Source: a virus
Direction: 5' to 3' (one strand)
DNA: 29,941 nucleotides
Virus record (IMG/VR): IMGVR_UViG_3300044678_000823
Coordinates: 1-29,941 of that record
Position numbers and translations under genes: made by a program. Below the pieces are notes generated by a model. It was not told the origin of the DNA and did not search any database. It saw only the letters and a program-made list of their open reading frames with translations. Shown piece by piece: positions 17,831 to 25,209 of the stretch (position 1 is the stretch's first letter; each line of letters begins with the position of its first letter).

Positions 17831-17862
17831 TTTGGTAGTTTCCAAATAATTTCGTATATTTG
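17831..17862 (+). promoter_or_regulatory. Bacteroidota host-type promoter for glycosylation cassette
   Basis: TTTG (17831-17834), 20-base spacer, TATATTTG (17855-17862), with the ATG at 17880 starting 18 bases after the -7 element. Geometry is identical to the promoter at 5407-5438, and the spacers are also alike (both begin with G and include TTCC followed by an A-rich stretch). Confidence 0.8.
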
Positions 17863-17879
17863 TTACAATAAATAGTCTA

Positions 17880-20063
17880 ATGGCAAAAACTCGTAAAAAG
17901 TTACTATATGTTGCTCCCCATTTATCCACCGGCGGACAACCTCAATACCTGTATAAACAAATACAAGAATTCATTAAGGATTTTGATATTGAAGTAGTAG
18001 AAATAAATAATAGTGGTGGTAATGCATTTGTAGTTCAAAAAAATAGAATCAAATCCCTAGCAGTAGTTCATACTTTGGGAGAAGATAAATCGGAAATACT
18101 AAATGTAATTGAAGGATTTAAACCTGATATCATTCACTTTCAGGAAATACCACAATTTGATTTACCTACATACATTTTAGATACTATTTTTAAAAAAGAT
18201 AGAAACTATTTTATTATAGCAAGTACACATGGTTCATTAACAAATCCTGCTGAAATTGTATATCAGCCCGATAAATATATTTTGGTTTCTAAGTGGAGTA
18301 AGAAAAAATTTGAAGATGCTGGGTTAGGAGTTCCGTTAGATATATGGGAATATCCTATTGAAGATTATGTATTTGATAAAGAAGCTGCTCAAAAAGAATT
18401 GGGATTAGACCCAACTTGGAAGCATGTACTTAATGTTGGATTATTTGCACCTGGTAAAAACCAAGGAGAAATATTTGCGATAGCAAGACAATTAGAAAAG
18501 TATAAAATTAAATTTCATTTTGTTGGAAACCAAGCTATGAACTTTGAAGATTATTGGTTACCTTTAATGAAACATAAACCTGATAATTGTGTTATATGGG
18601 GTGAGAGAGATGATGTTCATACATTTTATGAGGCAGTGGATATGTTTTACTTTGCATCAAAAATTGAGTTGAACCCACTTTCAGTTAAGGAAGCACTTTC
18701 ATATAAATTACCATCTGTATTTAGAAAATTAGAAACTTATTTAGATACATACGATAATAATCCATTAGTACAATATATTGATGATGATTTAAAAATTACA
18801 AAAAGATTAATTTTACAAACATTAAAACCTGAAGTATTTGAAATACCAGGTTGGTTTGCATATGAGGATTTATATAATAATGTTGTTGAAAAAGCTCCAT
18901 TTGATGCAAACTTTGTTGAGGTGGGTGCTTGGTTTGGTAAATCTACAAATTATTTAGCAAGTAAAATTAGAGAATCTAAAAAGAATATTAACTTTACAAC
19001 TATTGATACTTGGAAAGGTACTGATGATGAACAACTACATCAAAATATTGTGGGTGCATTTAGTGGAGATATATTTTATGAATTTATAGATAATACTGTA
19101 CTATCAAACAACTATGGTACATTTAATATGATTAAAGATACATCACATAATGCAGGAAATCAATTCCAAAATAATAGTATTGATTTTATAATGATAGATG
19201 CTGGGCATTCTTATGAATCATTAATGGAAGATTTAAAAGTTTGGTATAATAAAGTAAAACCAGGTGGTATTATTAGTGGAGATGATTATGGTGTATTTGA
19301 AGGAGTTACTAGAGCAGCAGATGAATTTTTCTATGGACAATTCAGTAAAGGCTTTAGAAACTTTATTAGAACAAAACCACGTATTCAAATTAAGCATCTA
19401 TTAACTCGTCCTGAAGATATGAGGGAGAGGGTTAGTATTCAATCTATAAAGCAATTAGAAAAATATGGTATCCATTATCAGCCAATAGTAAATAAACCAT
19501 ATGAAGGATTTGCTCCCGCTGAAAATTGTAGAAGGCCTGAACACCTTAGTAAAGATAATAAGCCCGGTGAATTATATCCTGGCGCTGGTTTGGGTTGGAT
19601 AACTGGTAGACATTATGGATGTTATATGGCTCATAGAGGAGCATTGGAAACAATTGATGAAACGAATTATGATTATACATTAATATTTGAAGCTGATGCT
19701 TTCATTTATACTGGATTAGAAGAATTTGTTGAGATAGTTAATAAAGCATGTTTTATGGCTGAGAGAGAAGGAGCATACTTTGTTTCATTTGCAGATAACC
19801 CATCTAGAGGTAAAGAAAAAATAGATGAGTTATTTTCAAAAACAGCAGCAAACCAAGACCTTGCTCATTGTTATTTAATTCCAAATAAAACAAAAAGCTG
19901 GTGGATGGATAGGTTAGTGGATTGTGGATGGGATGTAGGTGACCTTTGGTTTAATCACGTATTTCACCATCACCCAAAATTAAGAGTTACTACAAATAAA
20001 GTATATAGTAAGCAAGCAGAGGGATACTCTCTATTAGATGAAACAGTTAAAACTTGGAGTTAA
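17880..20063 (+). CDS. Three-domain glycosylation enzyme: GT4-like, methyltransferase, GT25-like
   Basis: 727 residues in one frame. Residues 1-310 look like a GT-B glycosyltransferase of the GT4 type: LLYVAPHLSTGGQPQYL at 8-24, ASTHGSL, LVSKWSKKKF, LNVGLFAPGKNQGE at 184-197 and the acceptor-domain Glu region FASKIELNPLSVKEAL. Residues about 325-485 are a class I SAM methyltransferase of the Methyltransf_24 type: VEVGAWFGKSTNYLA (346-360), IDAGHSYESLMEDL (439-452) and KPGGIISGDDYG (460-471). Residues about 500-727 resemble GT25 glycosyltransferases: RERVSIQSIKQLEKYGI, GCYMAHRGALETI (580-592) and LIFEADAF (601-608) as the acidic metal site. The product could build and methylate a short glycan on a virion protein, cell surface or DNA; a protein target is favoured by its neighbour. 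It overlaps the next gene by TAATG. Confidence 0.85.
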   Translation: MAKTRKKLLYVAPHLSTGGQPQYLYKQIQEFIKDFDIEVVEINNSGGNAFVVQKNRIKSLAVVHTLGEDKSEILNVIEGFKPDIIHFQEIPQFDLPTYILDTIFKKDRNYFIIASTHGSLTNPAEIVYQPDKYILVSKWSKKKFEDAGLGVPLDIWEYPIEDYVFDKEAAQKELGLDPTWKHVLNVGLFAPGKNQGEIFAIARQLEKYKIKFHFVGNQAMNFEDYWLPLMKHKPDNCVIWGERDDVHTFYEAVDMFYFASKIELNPLSVKEALSYKLPSVFRKLETYLDTYDNNPLVQYIDDDLKITKRLILQTLKPEVFEIPGWFAYEDLYNNVVEKAPFDANFVEVGAWFGKSTNYLASKIRESKKNINFTTIDTWKGTDDEQLHQNIVGAFSGDIFYEFIDNTVLSNNYGTFNMIKDTSHNAGNQFQNNSIDFIMIDAGHSYESLMEDLKVWYNKVKPGGIISGDDYGVFEGVTRAADEFFYGQFSKGFRNFIRTKPRIQIKHLLTRPEDMRERVSIQSIKQLEKYGIHYQPIVNKPYEGFAPAENCRRPEHLSKDNKPGELYPGAGLGWITGRHYGCYMAHRGALETIDETNYDYTLIFEADAFIYTGLEEFVEIVNKACFMAEREGAYFVSFADNPSRGKEKIDELFSKTAANQDLAHCYLIPNKTKSWWMDRLVDCGWDVGDLWFNHVFHHHPKLRVTTNKVYSKQAEGYSLLDETVKTWS

Positions 20064-21211
20064 TGATTTATAATAATTTAAAGAAAAACGAAAACAATAT
20101 AGTAGAGGTTAAGAATAGATTAATCCTACATTTTATAAGAGGACCTTATGTTGAAATAGTAGGACCTAAATCAGCTCAATACAAAATAAAATTTATTGAT
20201 AACAAAACCAATAAAGTTTTTTATGAAAATAGAATAGGTACAAATTGTTGGTGTAAGTGTGGGGTTGAGTACTTTATTGAATGGAGAGTTGAGATATACG
20301 AAGATGGTAAACTATGGCACGAATCGGTATATAATGCAAAAGGTAAAAGAGTTTATATTGCATTGGATTCAAAAGCATTGGGTGATAGTTTAGCATGGTT
20401 TCCATACTTAGAGGAGTTTAGAAAAACACATGATTGTGAATTGGTAGTATCTACATTTATGAACGATATGTTTATAGACAATTATCCAAATATACAATTT
20501 TCCAATCCGGGTATTGAAGTTCATAATTTATATGCAATGTATACGGTAGGATTGTATTATAATGATGATAATTCTATAAACGGACTCAAAAATCCAACAG
20601 ACCCAAAATCGGTTACTTTACAAAAAATGTGTACGGATATTTTAGGATTGGAATATGAAGAAATAAAACCAAAAATAAAACAAAGACCTGTTAAACAAGA
20701 CCACGACCTAAAACAGGTGTGTATTGGTATATTTGGAACTGCTCAATCTAAATTTTGGAATAATCCAAATGGATGGCAGGATGTAGTTAATTGGTTAAAA
20801 GATAGGGGGTATGTAGTTAGATTAATATCCAAAGAGGGTGATGATTATATGGGAAATAAATTACCAACAGGAATTATTAAACATCCAAACGGACCTATTG
20901 AATTGGTTATGGATGAATTAAAAAAATCCAAAGCATTTATTGGAATTGGTAGTGGGTTAAGTTGGTTAAGTTGGGCATTAGATGTTCCGACTGTATTGAT
21001 TAGTGGATTCTCATATGATTGGGCTGAGATGAAAGATTGTATAAGAATTGCAGCACCAAAAGGAAAATGCGAAGGATGCTTTAATAGAGTTAGATTAGAT
21101 GGGGGTGATTGGAATTGGTGCCCTGACCATAAAGGAACGGATAGACAGTTCGAATGTACCAAATCAATATCATCTATTCAAGTGATAAAAGAATTAGAAA
21201 AATTCTTATAA
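20063..21211 (+). CDS. TibC-like protein O-heptosyltransferase (GT9-type fold)
   Basis: 382 residues from the ATG at 20063, whose A is the last base of the upstream stop (TAATG). A TTG nine bases earlier is in frame but less likely. The N-terminal 95 residues (HFIRGPYVEIVGP, then YFIEWRVEIY) fit the beta-barrel of autotransporter heptosyltransferases. The GT-B core follows with LGDSLAW (106-112, Asp 108 at the position of the TibC catalytic Asp) and IGIGSGLSWLSWAL (293-306). Near the C-terminus are four cysteines, C336-x2-C339-x13-C353-x11-C365, matching the metal-binding finger of TibC. Family members attach heptose from an ADP-heptose donor to Ser of beta-helical adhesins. The giant fibre upstream, or another virion protein, is a plausible target; this is an inference. 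Confidence 0.85.
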   Translation: MIYNNLKKNENNIVEVKNRLILHFIRGPYVEIVGPKSAQYKIKFIDNKTNKVFYENRIGTNCWCKCGVEYFIEWRVEIYEDGKLWHESVYNAKGKRVYIALDSKALGDSLAWFPYLEEFRKTHDCELVVSTFMNDMFIDNYPNIQFSNPGIEVHNLYAMYTVGLYYNDDNSINGLKNPTDPKSVTLQKMCTDILGLEYEEIKPKIKQRPVKQDHDLKQVCIGIFGTAQSKFWNNPNGWQDVVNWLKDRGYVVRLISKEGDDYMGNKLPTGIIKHPNGPIELVMDELKKSKAFIGIGSGLSWLSWALDVPTVLISGFSYDWAEMKDCIRIAAPKGKCEGCFNRVRLDGGDWNWCPDHKGTDRQFECTKSISSIQVIKELEKFL

Positions 21212-21262
21212 AAATATAAAAATACAATAATTATATATATATAAACAACAAAAAACAAATTT

Positions 21263-21655
21263 ATGGCAGAATTAGATAACATTCCACAAAAGCAAACAAT
21301 AGAAATCGAAACAGTTAAGTTAGATGAGAATTTGTTTAATACTATTTTAGAATTACAACAAAAATCAAATCTTTATATAGCCGATTTTGGACAAATCTAT
21401 ATTAGAAAAAAAGAAATAGAAGATGAGATGCTAAGATTAAACGAATTGACTGAAAGAACAGAAGATGAGTTTAAAGCAGTAAATCAACAACTTAAGGAAT
21501 TAGTAGATTCATTAGATGAGAAATACCCACAAGGTAGAATAAATCTAACGGATGGTACTGTACAATATCAACCAGGTGCACCAACTAGAAAGCAACTTGC
21601 TGAGCAACAAGCACAACAAGCACAATCTGGTGGTATGAAAGTTGTAAAAGAATAA
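21263..21655 (+). CDS. Small coiled-coil protein, paralogue of the gene at 17540
   Basis: 130 residues. It has a similar plan to the 94-residue paralogue, with an N-terminal extension (about 20 residues), a charged coiled coil (IYIRKKEIEDEMLRLNELTE) and the shared segment EKYPQGRINLTDGTVQYQ. It then adds a Gln/Ala-rich tail (EQQAQQAQSGG) absent from the other copy. The leader before its ATG (AAAAATATAAAAATACAATAAT...) also resembles the leader of the 17540 gene, although here the late element is degenerate (TATATATA). The function is unknown. Its position marks the downstream edge of the glycosylation cassette. Confidence 0.8.
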   Translation: MAELDNIPQKQTIEIETVKLDENLFNTILELQQKSNLYIADFGQIYIRKKEIEDEMLRLNELTERTEDEFKAVNQQLKELVDSLDEKYPQGRINLTDGTVQYQPGAPTRKQLAEQQAQQAQSGGMKVVKE

Positions 21656-21662
21656 TATCCAA

Positions 21663-21670
21663 TATTTATA
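21663..21670 (+). promoter_or_regulatory. Candidate phage late promoter element (TATTTATA)
   Basis: Exact TATTTATA in CCAATATTTATATAG, starting 24 bases before the ATG at 21687. Confidence 0.55.
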
Positions 21671-21686
21671 TAGCAAGAACTATATA

Positions 21687-24473
21687 ATGAGCGAATTATC
21701 AAACTTTTTAGTAGAAACAATATTGGGAGAGGCGGCTAAGATAGACACTGTGGTGGTTGTTTATTCGGGCCGCTTTCAACCATTTCATAAGGGACATTAC
21801 GCAACTTATGATAATTTAGTACGCAAATTCGGTAAGGATAGTGTATATATCGGAACTTCTAATGTTACCGATTCAAAGAAATCTCCATTTAATTTTAAGG
21901 AAAAGAAAGTAATAATGACAACTATGTTTGGTATTCCATCAAACAAAATAGTCAATATTAAAAATCCGTATGCACCTGAAGAAATACTAAAAAAGTACGA
22001 TGAAGATACAACTGGTTTAATAGTTGTAGTTGGTGAGAAAGACCAAAATAGATTAAGCGGAAAATATTTCACACCATATAAAGGAAAAATAACTCAACCT
22101 TATTTAGATAGAGGATATGTGTACGCTTCTCCAGCAATAGCAAATCCTATTAGTGGTACTGATGTCCGTTATTGGTTAAGTGCTGGAAGCGCAGCTGATA
22201 GAAAGAAAAACTTTACAAAAGCATATCCAAAGTTTGATGACCAAATATTCAAATTAATTACTCTTAAATTAAAGAGCTTAAAGGAGTGTATTAACGAAGA
22301 AATTAAACTAAACGTAAAAGTTGGTGATACTTTGTTAATGGGTAAATTTAAAAATAAAAAAGTAGTTGTTAAATCAATAGGTGAGGATGAGTGGGGAATG
22401 CCAACAATCAATGGTAAAAAAGCAGTAACATTCCGAATTCCTAAAAAAGAACAATTAAAAGAAACCGCATCAAATAGTGGATTTAGTGGAACTGATGAAC
22501 CCGATACATCATTTGTAGCAGATGGACAACCTAGAGTATTAAACACTGCTAAGCCTGAAAATTGGTACGCTCAAGGTGGATATACTCAAATGGATACTCC
22601 AAAAGCTGACGCTATGAGAGGTAGAGGTAAAACAAAAGATACTGAAACTCAATTCAGAAAAGCATATTATAAAGTTAAGAATGTAGTTCAAAGTACATTG
22701 AATCCAGCCGATGACCCATTTAAGGTAGAAGATTGGGAAGATGCGTATAGAGAAAATCCTAACGAAAAACCTAAAAGATTCTGGGAAATGCCTGATAATC
22801 AAAAAGATACAATAATATCAAAAGAAGATATCAAAGAAATAGTTTCAGATTTTGATTCTATATTAGATGAGATGGGACTTGGTGGTGGAGCTGGTGTAGG
22901 TTTAAGTTTACCCGGTGGATATATTAATGGTGCACCAAAAGCTGATGATGTTAAGAAAGTTAGTAAGAAACTTAACAACAAAGGAATGAGTGGATATGAG
23001 GAAATTGATGAAGATAAAATTCCTGGTGGCTTGGCAAAAGGTAAAACTATAATTGATTTGGCTAAGAAATATGATTCTAAAGGATATTATGACCCAACAC
23101 AATTTGCAAAAGAATATATCAAACCTAAATTAATGAAAGGTATTAAAGTTGAAATGGAACATACAACTGATATTCGTATTGCAACTGAAATCGCTATGGA
23201 CCATTTATGGGAAGATATAAACTATTATGATAAGTTAGCTAAAATAGAAAAGTCAACAAACGAATCAATCCTATTAGAAGGTGGAGCTTATGGACATATG
23301 GCACATCCATTTGATATTGAAATGGGTTTAACATTTGGTGATTTAAAACAAATTGTGGTAAGAGCGTTAAATGGTGATTTGGAATTAGCAAGAGAGAAGA
23401 CTGATGGACAGGCATTGGCAGTTAGTTGGGTAAATGGTAGATTAGTTGCAGCTCGTAACAAATCACACTTAAAGAATAAAGGAGCCGGTGCTATGACAAT
23501 AGGACAGGTAGCAGATAAGTTTGCTGGTAGAGGTGGTTTAACTGATGCATACAACTTCGCTATGCAGGATTTATCTAAAGCAATAGCAGCCTTATCAGAA
23601 CCTCAACGTAAGAAGATATTTAAGGATGGTAGTTCGTTTATGAACTTGGAAGTAATATATCCAACGTCTGTAAATGTAATCCCCTACAATCAACCCCTGT
23701 TGGTATTTCATGGTACGTTTGATTATGATATGGATGGTACTATTGTAGGTGAAAACCAACAAGCGGCATCTATATTGGGTGGAATGATTAAGCAAGTAAA
23801 TGCACATGTTCAATCAAAATACACAATTCAAGGACCACCAATGAATAAACTTCCTAAATCAGAAGACCTTTCTAAGTTGCAAGGAAAATATTTGGGAATG
23901 ATTTCTAAATTACAATCTGAATTCGCACTTGCAGATAGTGATGGGGTTGCTGATTATCATCAGGCTTGGTGGGGTAAATTTGTAGAAAAAGCTGCAAAAA
24001 AATTAGATTCTCAAGAAAAAATAGGATTGGTAAAAAGATGGGCATTTGGAGATAAAACATTTAGAATAGCAACAATACAAGACGCTAAATTAAGAGCATG
24101 GGCTGAACAAACCGATAAGCAGGACCAACAAAAGATATCAAAGCAAAATCTAATGAGATTTGAGGAGATATTCTTAGGAGTTGGAGCGGATGTATTATCG
24201 TTTATGGAATCGGTACTTACTGCAAATCCTGATAGTGCTAAAAGACAAATGGTAGCTCGTTTACAATCAACAATCCAACAAGTAAAAGCAAGTGGTGACC
24301 CTAAGAAAATTGAAAAATTAAAATTGGAACTGCAAAGATTAAACGCTTTGGGTGGATTTGATAAAATTGTACCAAATGAGGGCATTGTATTTGTCTATGG
24401 TGGTAACACATACAAATTAACAGGTGCATTTGCACCTCTAAATCAAATTTTAGGTATTTTCTTTGATAGTTAA
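21687..24473 (+). CDS. NMN-adenylyltransferase-like / DUF5661-like / nucleotide-ligase-like fusion
   Basis: 928 residues with three recognisable parts. Residues about 20-195 are a cytidylyltransferase-fold nucleotidyltransferase: GRFQPFHKGH (28-37, HxGH) and ISGTDVR (155-161), as in NMN adenylyltransferases. Residues about 415-525 include GIKVEMEHTTD (485-495) and IAMDHLWEDINYYDKL (502-517), a pattern I associate with DUF5661. Residues about 535-928 look like the covalent nucleotidyltransferase core of RNA/DNA ligases: motif I EKTDGQ with Lys 571, MNLEVIYP (652-659), EGIVF (898-902) and YKLTG (909-913). The linker (200-415) is low in hydrophobics. The ligase part may seal or cap nucleic acid, and the first part may supply NAD or activate a nucleotide; the true substrates are unknown. 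It has its own candidate late element. Confidence 0.8.
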   Translation: MSELSNFLVETILGEAAKIDTVVVVYSGRFQPFHKGHYATYDNLVRKFGKDSVYIGTSNVTDSKKSPFNFKEKKVIMTTMFGIPSNKIVNIKNPYAPEEILKKYDEDTTGLIVVVGEKDQNRLSGKYFTPYKGKITQPYLDRGYVYASPAIANPISGTDVRYWLSAGSAADRKKNFTKAYPKFDDQIFKLITLKLKSLKECINEEIKLNVKVGDTLLMGKFKNKKVVVKSIGEDEWGMPTINGKKAVTFRIPKKEQLKETASNSGFSGTDEPDTSFVADGQPRVLNTAKPENWYAQGGYTQMDTPKADAMRGRGKTKDTETQFRKAYYKVKNVVQSTLNPADDPFKVEDWEDAYRENPNEKPKRFWEMPDNQKDTIISKEDIKEIVSDFDSILDEMGLGGGAGVGLSLPGGYINGAPKADDVKKVSKKLNNKGMSGYEEIDEDKIPGGLAKGKTIIDLAKKYDSKGYYDPTQFAKEYIKPKLMKGIKVEMEHTTDIRIATEIAMDHLWEDINYYDKLAKIEKSTNESILLEGGAYGHMAHPFDIEMGLTFGDLKQIVVRALNGDLELAREKTDGQALAVSWVNGRLVAARNKSHLKNKGAGAMTIGQVADKFAGRGGLTDAYNFAMQDLSKAIAALSEPQRKKIFKDGSSFMNLEVIYPTSVNVIPYNQPLLVFHGTFDYDMDGTIVGENQQAASILGGMIKQVNAHVQSKYTIQGPPMNKLPKSEDLSKLQGKYLGMISKLQSEFALADSDGVADYHQAWWGKFVEKAAKKLDSQEKIGLVKRWAFGDKTFRIATIQDAKLRAWAEQTDKQDQQKISKQNLMRFEEIFLGVGADVLSFMESVLTANPDSAKRQMVARLQSTIQQVKASGDPKKIEKLKLELQRLNALGGFDKIVPNEGIVFVYGGNTYKLTGAFAPLNQILGIFFDS

Positions 24474-24493
24474 TCGTTTTTTGAATTTTGATA

Positions 24494-24501
24494 TACTTAT
24501 A
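24494..24501 (+). promoter_or_regulatory. Candidate late promoter element, one-base variant (TACTTATA)
   Basis: GATATACTTATATATAC, starting 31 bases before the ATG at 24525. One mismatch to TATTTATA; spacing agrees with the others. Confidence 0.4.
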
Positions 24502-24524
24502 TATACAAATATATCGTAAGTAAT

Positions 24525-25208
24525 ATGGCAAAGGAATTCAATAAAAAGTTTATGCATCCAACTCGTAGAAAGTTGGTGGATATGGTATTGACGGGTGGTG
24601 AATACGAAAAAAATACACAAATATCATTCTCTGGTGCAGATAAAGAAACCATAAAAAGAGAAGTTGGTGAAAGATGGACTGATGATAAAGGTAGGTCTTG
24701 GGAACAATATGAAGCAGGTAAAATAGAAGTTTCGGAATTAGGTGATATTATGGCTGAAACTAGAGCTTATTTAGATAAGTTAAATACTTGTAAATCGGAT
24801 AATTGTAAAACAATAAAAGTAGGTAGAGTTGATAAAAAACTAATATCTAAAACTGGATATTGTTTACATTGCCTTGCATTAAGAGAAGCTGAAATAAAAT
24901 ATGATGGTTTGTGGAAAGAATATGAGGATTATAAAATATATTCTAATATGATTGCGCATGGTAATGATATTGTATCTCAATTTAAGCAAGCTTATAAAGA
25001 TGCAAAACAAACATACGAAGTAGTTCAAGAAGATGGTAAGATTGAAACTTGGAGTATGGAAAGAGATGTGGAAGAACTTAAAGCAGAAATACTTTTAGAT
25101 ATTGTTAATTTTGAAAAAGAAATTGAACAAGCTACACAATTAAGAAACGAAGCTTACGATAAATTAAAAGATAAAAACTACGATTTAGTAAGACCTCTTA
25201 AGGATTAA
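24525..25208 (+). CDS. Zinc-ribbon, coiled-coil protein upstream of terminase; possible small-terminase analogue
   Basis: 227 residues. The N-terminus (MHPTRRKLVDMVLTGG) is basic. Four cysteines form a likely zinc ribbon: C89-x4-C94 and C113-x2-C116, within NTCKSDNC and GYCLHC. The C-terminal 100 residues are charged and helical (MERDVEELKAEILLDIVNFE). The terminase gene starts one base after its stop, so the two are almost certainly co-translated. In T4 this slot holds gp16, the small terminase subunit. The length and helical content would suit that role, but I see no sequence match to gp16 and the zinc ribbon is not typical of it. Function is therefore given only as a positional guess. Confidence 0.7.
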   Translation: MAKEFNKKFMHPTRRKLVDMVLTGGEYEKNTQISFSGADKETIKREVGERWTDDKGRSWEQYEAGKIEVSELGDIMAETRAYLDKLNTCKSDNCKTIKVGRVDKKLISKTGYCLHCLALREAEIKYDGLWKEYEDYKIYSNMIAHGNDIVSQFKQAYKDAKQTYEVVQEDGKIETWSMERDVEELKAEILLDIVNFEKEIEQATQLRNEAYDKLKDKNYDLVRPLKD

Positions 25209-25209
25209 T

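Noticed and set aside
20054-21211. TTG start three codons before the heptosyltransferase ATG
   Set aside because: The ATG at 20063 overlaps the upstream stop as TAATG, the same coupling seen at 29592, and no leader signal favours TTG.
22169-24531. Several minus-strand ORFs of 60-125 codons opposite the ligase-like fusion gene
   Set aside because: They overlap each other and a long conserved + frame, and none has recognisable domains or a leader.
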